6,820 nucleotides of DNA from Ruminococcus sp. (GTDB taxonomy: Bacteria > Bacillota > Clostridia > Oscillospirales > Acutalibacteraceae). The position numbers were made by a program, and so were the translations under genes. Positions within the stretch are counted from its first letter, which is position 1. Every line of letters starts with the position of its first letter. The DNA lies in NCBI GenBank assembly GCA_017380355.1, contig JAFOED010000022.1, positions 1-6,820 of the forward strand, read 5' to 3'. Below the pieces are notes generated by a model, which was not told the origin of the DNA, searched no databases, and saw only the letters and a program-made list of their open reading frames with translations. This document shows positions 1 through 5,553 of the stretch, piece by piece.

Positions 1-23
1 CAAAAAGAAACCCCTTAAGGGGT
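1..23 (-). terminator. Possible weak intrinsic terminator downstream of tarJ
   Basis: Read on the minus strand, the stem ACCCC-TTAA-GGGGT (10-23) is followed by TTTCTTTTTG, a broken T-tract running to the window edge. This is the only place downstream of tarJ with the stem-then-T layout of an intrinsic terminator. The stem is only 5 bp, and the same bases form the first hairpin of the plus-strand structured RNA, so a terminator role is uncertain. Confidence 0.3.
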
Positions 24-110
24 AGCCTGAGATAGTAATGCGGTCGGCAAACTATTCAGTACCCCTTGAGGGGATATGCTTGTAAAATGCCCTTATAGGG
101 CTTACTCAAG

Positions 111-129
111 CCTCCGGCTTAGCCGGAGG
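111..129. repeat. Perfect inverted repeat beside the tarJ stop codon
   Basis: CCTCCGGC and GCCGGAGG form an 8-bp, GC-rich stem with a 3-nt loop, six bases from the tarJ stop codon. On the minus strand it is followed by CTTGAGTAAG, with no T-run, so it is not a canonical intrinsic terminator for the operon. On the plus strand it is followed by TTCTGAC, which fits the subterminal hairpin bound by a Y1 transposase at an IS200/IS605 right end. It could still stabilise the 3' end of the operon mRNA. Confidence 0.7.
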
Positions 130-135
130 TTCTGA

Positions 136-1158
136 CTATATATTCCAGTGCATTACAGTTTTGCCGAAGATTTTTCTGATATCCTGCTCGAAAGCATTCG
201 ATATATCTGCATAGTTTTTTACTTCGACTACGTTACCCACAATGCGAGTGAGGTATCTGACAATCTCAGGGTGCTTTTTGTACAATTCGATTGTCTTCTC
301 AAAGTCAGCTCTACCGCTTCTGCTGGTACCGAACATTCTGAGCCCTTTTTCTAATATCATACGGGTATTTACAGGAACAGGATACTCCGATACACCTAAG
401 ATAGCGATTGTACCCTCAGGGTGGATGTGCTTGATAATCTGTTCGATAGCGACAGGAGAGCCGTTTGAGCCGACACACTCGAAAGCGTGGTCAATTCTGA
501 GTGTCTCAGGTACTTCTGTTGTGAGGTAAGTCTCGTCAGCAAAAGAAAAGTCATAGAGCTTTTCTCTGCTTATGCCGAACACGCAGACCTTAGTATCAGG
601 CATCATCTTTTTAATAAAAAGTGATGTAATGAAAGCAAGGTTTCCGTCGCCCCACACGCCGATTGTGTTTCGTCTTTCGTGAGCGATATCCATAAAACGG
701 GTGATAGCGTGCACGCTAACGCTGACTATTTCAGTGAAAGCTGCAACATCGAGGTTGATGTTATTAGGAAGTCTGACGAGTCGCTGTGGCGAAATCTCGA
801 CGAGCTCCTGCATAAAACCGTCTGAGGAACTAGCGCTGAATTTACTCGACTCTCTGTAGTTTTCAGCGATGATGTCGTCCTCCTGTGTTGGTATGTTAGG
901 AATCATAACGACTTTATCGCCGACGTTGAATGTGCCACTCTTATCGTACACGACCTCGCCGACACCCTCGTGTATGAGTGCCATCGGAAGCTTCTGCTTT
1001 AAAACTTTAGCATCTCTGGTGCCCTGATAGTATCGCTGGTCAGCGTTACAAATCGAGAGGTGAGTAGGTCTGACTATGCAATTGTTAGAAAAGCTGATGT
1101 CCTCAAAGTCGATTTCGAATCTTCTAGGCGCACTCAGTCTGTAAATAGTATTAATCAT
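136..1158 (-). CDS. tarJ: TarJ, ribulose-5-phosphate reductase (NADPH-dependent ribitol-5-phosphate dehydrogenase)
   Basis: Reduces D-ribulose 5-phosphate to D-ribitol 5-phosphate, the substrate TarI activates to CDP-ribitol; cytoplasmic. The 340 residues match the full length of characterised TarJ (about 341 in Staphylococcus aureus as I recall it) and resemble it throughout. It is a zinc-dependent medium-chain dehydrogenase. Cys37 in LSICNADQRYY and His63-Glu64 in LIHEGVGEVV are the expected catalytic zinc ligands; GVWGDGNLAF (167-176) is the Rossmann nucleotide-binding loop; FECVGSNGS (227-234) and LGVSEYPV follow. The four-cysteine structural zinc loop of classical alcohol dehydrogenases is absent, as in other TarJ proteins. 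The ATG overlaps the end of tarI by 8 nt (ATGATTAA) and is preceded by a GAGGA ribosome site, implying translational coupling. The last residues, GKTVMHWNI, match the usual TarJ ending, so the protein is intact even though the stop codon touches the structured element at 1-135. Confidence 0.95.
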   Translation of the reverse strand: MINTIYRLSAPRRFEIDFEDISFSNNCIVRPTHLSICNADQRYYQGTRDAKVLKQKLPMALIHEGVGEVVYDKSGTFNVGDKVVMIPNIPTQEDDIIAENYRESSKFSASSSDGFMQELVEISPQRLVRLPNNINLDVAAFTEIVSVSVHAITRFMDIAHERRNTIGVWGDGNLAFITSLFIKKMMPDTKVCVFGISREKLYDFSFADETYLTTEVPETLRIDHAFECVGSNGSPVAIEQIIKHIHPEGTIAILGVSEYPVPVNTRMILEKGLRMFGTSRSGRADFEKTIELYKKHPEIVRYLTRIVGNVVEVKNYADISNAFEQDIRKIFGKTVMHWNI

Positions 1159-1864
1159 TTTCCTCGTCCTCTAAGAGCGATTTTGCGATTTTCAGATCAT
1201 ACGGATAAGTGATTTTGATGTTGAATGTTTCACCGTTAACGAGGTGAACATCCTGACCTTTAATAACTAAAATCTTCGCAGCGTCGGTTAAGATGTCACG
1301 CTCATCGTCTGTGAGTGAGCGATAGATATCTCTAAGGTTTTTCGCTTTGAATGACTGCGGAGTCTGTCCCTGATACATATTGTTTCTGTTCGGAATAGAG
1401 CTGATAGTCTTACCGTTTACACTCTCAACAATAGTGTCAGTAGCAGGGATAACAGTATCGCACGCGCCGTACTTTTTAGCGGCGTCAATATTTTCTTTGA
1501 TAATTCTGTGTGTGACAAACGGACGAACGCTATCGTGAGTCACAATTACAGTATCGTCATCGAGAGTGAAGTTTTCTTCGATGTAGTTTATTGAGTTCAT
1601 AATGGTTTCGTTTCGTGTGTCGCCACCCTCGATAACCACAATTCTGTCACACTCGCCGATGTGTCGTGCGATGATTTTCTTTGTGTGTTCAATCCACACA
1701 GCAGGACTCAGCACGATGATTTTCTCAAAATCAGGGTGTGAGAGGAACTTTTCGATTGTATGAATGATGATAGGCTTGTCTTTGATAGTCAAAAACTGCT
1801 TTGGCTTGTCGGTGTGGCCCATACGGTTGCCCGTACCACCTGCAAGAATAACTGAAAATACCAT
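1151..1864 (-). CDS. tarI: TarI, D-ribitol-5-phosphate cytidylyltransferase (CDP-ribitol pyrophosphorylase)
   Basis: Joins CTP and D-ribitol 5-phosphate to give CDP-ribitol and pyrophosphate, the activated donor for ribitol-phosphate polymers; cytoplasmic. It is an IspD-like nucleotidyltransferase of 237 residues, the usual TarI length. LAGGTGNRMG (7-16) with Lys20 and Lys22 is the CTP-binding signature; GGDTRNET (80-87), HDSVRPF (110-116) with its metal-binding Asp, QGQTPQSF (165-172) and FNIKIT (214-219) follow in the order seen in TarI and IspD. Many positions, such as PIIIHTIEKFL, THDSVRPFVTHRII and NMYQGQTPQSF, are close to S. aureus TarI, and adjacency to tarJ makes TarI far more likely than the isoprenoid enzyme IspD. 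The start is supported by an AAGGAG ribosome site inside the 15-nt gap after the licD-like gene. TarI and TarJ are known to act as a pair. Confidence 0.95.
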   Translation of the reverse strand: MVFSVILAGGTGNRMGHTDKPKQFLTIKDKPIIIHTIEKFLSHPDFEKIIVLSPAVWIEHTKKIIARHIGECDRIVVIEGGDTRNETIMNSINYIEENFTLDDDTVIVTHDSVRPFVTHRIIKENIDAAKKYGACDTVIPATDTIVESVNGKTISSIPNRNNMYQGQTPQSFKAKNLRDIYRSLTDDERDILTDAAKILVIKGQDVHLVNGETFNIKITYPYDLKIAKSLLEDEEND

Positions 1865-1879
1865 AAAAATCTCCTTTTA

Positions 1880-3682
1880 TTACAGTAATTCGCCTTTGTA
1901 GTTATAGTGTTTAACATCTGATTCGTCGACGCTATTAATCTCGTTGCCGATATCCAGACGATAGAAATCGTGTGAGCCTACTCGCTTACAAAGTGGAAGC
2001 ATCTCCATAAAGTCGTCACCGTACCACTGTTTTAAGTAGTTGTCGCATCCAACAGGGATGTAAGTCGGTACATTTTCAAACTGAGTGATGGTGACATCAT
2101 CAAACCACTTTTTAGGCATAACCCCACGCCACTTGTGGTCAGTAGCAGGAGGAAGCACAGTGCTCGTCTTTCTCTTTTCGTATCTGCGCAAAACCTTATC
2201 GTACCACTTGGAGTATGTGTCCATTGAGAAAATCCGAAGAATAGGCAAGAGGAGCTTTGAAAGCATATAGCTCTTGTCTTTTCGAGCACAGTTAATCCAT
2301 CTTACGTTCATCAAGAGTCTCATTTTCATGAGAGTGTTAAAATGAAGTTTCTGGAAAAACGGCTTGTCGGAAGTTTTGTCAAATACGAAGATATCCATAA
2401 ATATACCTTTTCGCATATCGAATTTGTCGGAATATTTAGTGGAAAAGTATGTATCTTTAATTGTAATTTTATCAAAAAAGTAGTGGTACCCGTCTTTATT
2501 AGTGTAGCTCTGGTACTCGTACTTTTGAGGTAGCTGTTCTATGCACGCTTTCTTAAAACGTTCGTAATCTTCTCTTAGCATCGCGATGTCGATGTCGTCA
2601 TCCCATGGAATAAAACCCTTATGGCGTGCTGCGCCGAGCATAGTACCACCTGATAAAAAGTAGGTGATAGAGTTTTCGATACAGATTTTGTCTACAACTT
2701 TTAAGAGTTCTAATTCCTGCTCTCTGATATAGCTGATTTTACCATCGTAGATGGAGTCTAGCTTATCTGAGATTACGTCGTATGTATCAGGCAGAATACC
2801 GTCTAAAGCGTAAAGCATAGCGGTTTTACTGTCACACACACGAGTAAAGCCGAGAGAGTTAAGCTTACCGCAGTTTAGCACTCGGTAGCTCTTTTTGTTT
2901 TGATTTTCGCTGTTTATAAAGTTCAGTCTGATACCATATTCACACAGTGTCTCGTACACAAAGGACTTAACTTCAAATAGCGACAAAGCCTCTCCTGAGC
3001 AGTTGTAGATGTTACCGTGATTGCCGTTTACAGCAACTGTGAACACCGCGTTTATGGCGTCTGAAAAAGTCACAGCAGATATAACATCGAACGCGTCACC
3101 GCTATCTGCAGTAACACATTTTGTAGAAACAGCATCGTTTACGATAGCGCTGAAATTAAGTGCGTTGTCGCTACTATCTTCCATCAGGAAGTTGTCAAAA
3201 CGGATTTCCTTGACATTCAGCTTGTCTTTATACAAAGAAAGTGCGTCCTCGATTTTTTCTAAGAAAGTGTTGCGAGAGATTTTGGACAGTTCAATTTCGC
3301 TGAGCGCTTTTACGTCCTCACGTTTAGATAGGGGAGGGATGATAACCAAAGCGATAAACTGTGCACCATCTGTTTTTGATGCATATTCGAGAGCTTTTGT
3401 CATATCTGTGAGCTTGTACGTGTCGTTTGTTCTTGCATCAAAACAGTACAAAAAGCACTGTTTTTTAACAGTGCTTGAAAGAGCATCAGCGTTTTCACTC
3501 TGATACACGGTGTATCCGTATTCAGTTGTATCGTTGAGACTTTTGAGAGTAGAGCAAATATAGTCGCATAGACAGTGTTTTCCGATAACGTTTACAACAC
3601 TACCTTTTTTTAAGAAAAGGTTATGCGATTTGATATATTCACAAGACATAAAAATCTCGTTTTTTGAAAAATCGCTGTGCAT
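1880..3682 (-). CDS. LicD-family phospho-alditol/phosphocholine transferase with N-terminal epimerase-like domain
   Basis: Predicted cytoplasmic transferase moving a phospho-group from a CDP-linked donor onto a glycan. The C-terminal LicD domain (about 310-590) has the family signature: FLSGGTMLGAARHKGFIPW (342-360) followed by DDDIDIA (361-367), the acidic metal-binding cluster of this nucleotidyltransferase fold, then YERFKKAC and GIFMDIFVFD (426-435). Residues 20-300 resemble an extended short-chain dehydrogenase/epimerase: IYNCSGEALSLFEVKSFV (225-242) and LNCGKLNSLGF (269-279) look like the C-terminal part of such enzymes. The N-terminal glycine loop is degraded (NVIGKHCLCD, 31-40) and no clear YxxxK is visible, so this half is probably not a working dehydrogenase. 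Typical LicD proteins are roughly 270 residues; the fusion accounts for 600. GAGGTGA precedes the ATG. No choline genes licA, licB or licC are here, while tarI and tarJ follow at once, so CDP-ribitol is the likelier donor (inference). Confidence 0.88.
   Translation of the reverse strand: MHSDFSKNEIFMSCEYIKSHNLFLKKGSVVNVIGKHCLCDYICSTLKSLNDTTEYGYTVYQSENADALSSTVKKQCFLYCFDARTNDTYKLTDMTKALEYASKTDGAQFIALVIIPPLSKREDVKALSEIELSKISRNTFLEKIEDALSLYKDKLNVKEIRFDNFLMEDSSDNALNFSAIVNDAVSTKCVTADSGDAFDVISAVTFSDAINAVFTVAVNGNHGNIYNCSGEALSLFEVKSFVYETLCEYGIRLNFINSENQNKKSYRVLNCGKLNSLGFTRVCDSKTAMLYALDGILPDTYDVISDKLDSIYDGKISYIREQELELLKVVDKICIENSITYFLSGGTMLGAARHKGFIPWDDDIDIAMLREDYERFKKACIEQLPQKYEYQSYTNKDGYHYFFDKITIKDTYFSTKYSDKFDMRKGIFMDIFVFDKTSDKPFFQKLHFNTLMKMRLLMNVRWINCARKDKSYMLSKLLLPILRIFSMDTYSKWYDKVLRRYEKRKTSTVLPPATDHKWRGVMPKKWFDDVTITQFENVPTYIPVGCDNYLKQWYGDDFMEMLPLCKRVGSHDFYRLDIGNEINSVDESDVKHYNYKGELL
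3453..3476 (-). repeat. Terminator-like hairpin inside the licD-like gene
   Basis: A perfect 10-bp inverted repeat (AAGCACTGTT and AACAGTGCTT, 4-nt loop) lies about 205 nt after the gene's start, in codons for roughly residues 69-76. On the coding strand the inner 8-bp stem is followed directly by TTTTTG, the layout of an intrinsic terminator. The stem is AT-rich and would be covered by ribosomes during normal translation, so any effect may need translation to lag. Confidence 0.5.
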
Positions 3683-3721
3683 AGTTCACCTCTGTGAAGA
3701 AGTTTAAATTCGATAAAAGAA

Positions 3722-4453
3722 TTATTTCTTGATTTTATTAGCTTCGTAAACTTCGTAAGCTTCGTTTACATCGCCATCATAAAGCAGAGCGCCTTTTTTC
3801 ATAAAGATGGCACGATTACACAGTTCTTTAACGCCTGCCTGATTGTGGCTTACGTAGAGTACTGTGACACCACTCTGGATGATTTCGGCAATTTTATCCT
3901 TACACTTTTTCTTGAATGATGCGTCGCCGACAGAAAGAGCCTCGTCGACAACGAGAATGTCAGGTTCAATATTGATGTTAATAGCAAAGCCAAGACGCAG
4001 TCTCATACCACTAGAATAAGTACGTACAGGCTGGTCGATGTAATCACCAAGCTGAGCGAAATCGATGATTTTCTCTTCGATAGTGCGGATATATGCGTCG
4101 TTAAGGCCTAAGATGTAGCCTTTTAAGTAGATGTTCTCTCTACCTGTCATCTCCATCGAGAAACCCGCAGTAAGCTCGAGTAAAGCCGCAACCTTACCCT
4201 GAACGAAAACTTCGCCTTCACTTGGGTGAGCAACACCTGTGATCATCTTTAAGATAGTGGATTTACCCGCGCCATTGTCGCCGATGATACCGATTGACTC
4301 GCCCGGATAAATATCAAAAGAAACGTTTTTTAACGCTTTATTTATTTTAGGATTCTTAGGTTTTCTGAATAACGCCTTGAATCTTTCCTGCTCGTTTTTA
4401 TACAGGATGTATTCTTTGCTGACGTTTTTAAAAGAAATAATAGGATCTGCCAT
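3722..4453 (-). CDS. tagH: TagH/TarH-type teichoic acid ABC exporter, ATP-binding subunit
   Basis: ATPase of the two-component ABC exporter that moves undecaprenyl-linked teichoic acid across the membrane; works with the permease encoded just upstream. The 243 residues hold a complete nucleotide-binding domain: Walker A GDNGAGKST (58-66), Q-loop region near 94-104 (TAGFSMEMTGRE), signature YSSGM (146-150), Walker B ILVVDEA (166-172) with catalytic Glu171, D-loop SVGD (174-177) and switch His203 in VSHN. TYSSGMRLRLGFAININ followed by PDILVVDEALSVGD is characteristic of the TagH/Wzt polysaccharide-exporter group. It is the short form, like S. aureus TarH (about 264 residues), without the long C-terminal extension of Bacillus subtilis TagH. 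It has no extra C-terminal polymer-recognition domain as in O-antigen Wzt. AAGGAG stands before the ATG; the gap from the permease gene is 26 nt. Confidence 0.93.
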   Translation of the reverse strand: MADPIISFKNVSKEYILYKNEQERFKALFRKPKNPKINKALKNVSFDIYPGESIGIIGDNGAGKSTILKMITGVAHPSEGEVFVQGKVAALLELTAGFSMEMTGRENIYLKGYILGLNDAYIRTIEEKIIDFAQLGDYIDQPVRTYSSGMRLRLGFAININIEPDILVVDEALSVGDASFKKKCKDKIAEIIQSGVTVLYVSHNQAGVKELCNRAIFMKKGALLYDGDVNEAYEVYEANKIKK

Positions 4454-4479
4454 TTTGTTCTCCTTAAGCTAACTAACTC

Positions 4480-5334
4480 TTACAGTACGTCTGGTAAAGT
4501 TTTTCTGAGTCTGTTGTAGTTGTAGATACCAAGTACGAATACGATTAAAAACTCGACGCCGAAAATGATAAGTTCCAGCGGATATTCGTAGAACATTCTG
4601 TCATACAGAAAGGTGTTTCGGTATCCGTTTGCGAAGAAGTTTATAGGATTTAACAGCATAATGAACTCGAGAATCTCGCCGAGTGATTTGCCGAAAATTG
4701 TGATTTTTGACTCAATACCCATATCGTAGCTGTTGTAGATAATACCAGAAAGCCAGAAAATACCCGTCATAATGGATACAATCATATTCTCAAAGTCTCT
4801 GGAGAAGGCACTCATCGGCGCTGTCGACCACGAAAGAGCAAGGAAGAAAACGTACATCAGTGGGCAATAGAAGAAAAATTGCAGGTTGTACCAGCTGACA
4901 CCATGTGTAATTCCTACGATGAGGTACATAATAGCAGCTAAAAAGAAATGAACGTAAAGTCGTGACATCGAAGTGTATGTCATAATGGTTGAAACAGGGA
5001 AGCTGACCTTTGTGACAAACTGGCGGTTCATTCTGATAGCTTTTGCACCCTGAGTGATGCCGTCGGACATAAAGAACCAAGGAACGAAACCTACGAGCAG
5101 GAAGATGAACTTACTGAAGAATAAGGTTCTTTCTCCGAATACTACCTCGACTCCATTACCGCCGCGCAGACCTACAGAAAAAGCAAACCAGTAAACGAAC
5201 AGAGTGAAAGCAGGTTTAATAACAGCCCAGAAAGGACCGATAACTGCACCTTTATATGTCTTTAAAAGTTCGTTTTTCGCAAGCAAAAGAATCTGTTTGC
5301 CGAACCCCTTGTGTTCCTTAAAAATCTGGAACAA
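4480..5334 (-). CDS. tagG: TagG/TarG-type teichoic acid ABC exporter, permease subunit (TTG start)
   Basis: Membrane subunit of the ABC-2 exporter for the lipid-linked wall polymer, pairing with the ATPase encoded 26 nt downstream. From the TTG it is 284 residues: a short amphipathic N-terminus, LLLAKNELLKTYKGAVIG (16-33), which is the typical cytoplasmic lead-in of TagG/Wzm proteins, then about six hydrophobic segments near 34-55, 72-90, 117-142, 150-178, 187-210 and 258-281. LLNPINFFANGYRN (237-250) is the conserved late motif of the family. The open frame continues 75 nt upstream to an ATG at 5409, but that ATG lies within the -10 hexamer and would not be transcribed. GGGGAGG at 5343-5349 stands 8 nt before TTG, and family members begin close to this point, so I choose TTG. 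First gene of the operon. Confidence 0.92.
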   Translation of the reverse strand: MFQIFKEHKGFGKQILLLAKNELLKTYKGAVIGPFWAVIKPAFTLFVYWFAFSVGLRGGNGVEVVFGERTLFFSKFIFLLVGFVPWFFMSDGITQGAKAIRMNRQFVTKVSFPVSTIMTYTSMSRLYVHFFLAAIMYLIVGITHGVSWYNLQFFFYCPLMYVFFLALSWSTAPMSAFSRDFENMIVSIMTGIFWLSGIIYNSYDMGIESKITIFGKSLGEILEFIMLLNPINFFANGYRNTFLYDRMFYEYPLELIIFGVEFLIVFVLGIYNYNRLRKTLPDVL

Positions 5335-5342
5335 GTGAACTA

Positions 5343-5349
5343 CCTCCCC
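5343..5349 (-). promoter_or_regulatory. Ribosome binding site that sets the TTG start of tagG
   Basis: GGGGAGG on the minus strand, 8 nt before TTG at 5334-5332. It is the strongest Shine-Dalgarno match near this gene and decides the start: no comparable site precedes the upstream ATG at 5409. Confidence 0.8.
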
Positions 5350-5407
5350 AAGTGGCGTGTGGTCACAATTACTCACACTAACCCACAATACTAATATATA
5401 TAATAAC

Positions 5408-5435
5408 ATTATATATTATTTTTCTAATTTGTCAA
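5408..5435 (-). promoter_or_regulatory. Consensus sigma-A promoter of the tagGH-licD-tarIJ operon
   Basis: On the minus strand a perfect TTGACA (5430-5435) is followed after 16 nt by a perfect TATAAT (5408-5413) in an AT-rich setting. Transcription should begin near 5401, giving a leader of about 67 nt before the TTG start of tagG. All five genes downstream lie on the same strand with gaps of 26, 39 and 15 nt and one 8-nt overlap, so this is probably their common promoter. A near-consensus site suggests steady, strong expression; no clear operator was seen. Confidence 0.82.
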
Positions 5436-5505
5436 TTTTTTGAACATCTTTGCAGTGATTAAAAAGCTTTTTTGATAAGTATTGACAAGCATCGTAAAAA
5501 AAGGC

Positions 5506-5538
5506 AAAAAAACAGGGCACAGGATTAACCTGTGCCCT
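5506..5538 (-). terminator. Intrinsic terminator of the dockerin/CBM gene
   Basis: On the minus strand AGGGCACAGG and CCTGTGCCCT form a perfect 10-bp stem around a 5-nt loop (5514-5538), followed by G and seven T, then a second T-run at 5496-5502. It begins 15 nt after the stop codon of the dockerin gene and separates it from the tag/tar operon promoter. Confidence 0.93.
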
Positions 5539-5553
5539 TAATAAAGATTGATG

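Larger units (their letters stand above)
1..135 (+). ncRNA. Structured RNA, probable IS200/IS605-type right end with TnpB omega RNA (partial)
   Basis: Seen directly: a dense series of hairpins on the plus strand. They are CCCC-TTAA-GGGG at 11-22; a long stem in which 27-30 pair with 56-59 and 32-36 with 51-55 around a bulged G31, capped by TGC/GCA (39-41 with 47-49); CCCC-TTGA-GGGG at 62-73; GCCCT-TAT-AGGGC at 89-101; and a perfect 8-bp stem CCTCCGGC-TTA-GCCGGAGG at 111-129 followed by TTCTGAC. CTTGAG (65-70) is the exact complement of CTCAAG (105-110), allowing a pseudoknot. Known of the family: IS200/IS605 right ends encode omega RNAs with several stems and a pseudoknot, and finish in a subterminal hairpin a few bases before the element boundary. 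The match to that family is my inference from layout and end sequence; no tnpB coding sequence can be confirmed. Plus-strand frames close at 16, 23 and 33, so only a short protein tail could be present. The alternative is a structured 3' region of the tar operon. Confidence 0.5.

Noticed and set aside
1..35. C-terminal tail of a plus-strand tnpB
   Set aside because: All three plus-strand frames close by position 35 and the few codons visible are too short to assign to any protein.
111..129. Canonical intrinsic terminator of the tar operon
   Set aside because: The stem is strong but no T-run follows on the minus strand; the T-rich stretch is about 100 nt further on.
1151..1864. IspD of the MEP isoprenoid pathway
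   Set aside because: The fold is shared, but similarity is closest to TarI and the gene overlaps tarJ in a teichoic acid operon.
3021..3503. 160-codon plus-strand open frame opposite the licD-like gene
   Set aside because: Fully antisense to a well-supported gene, low-complexity Ser/Leu-rich product, no recognisable motif or ribosome site.
5461..5472. AAAAAGCTTTTT palindrome upstream of the operon promoter, considered as an operator
   Set aside because: Low complexity and AT-rich; no matching copy elsewhere and no known regulator site recognised.
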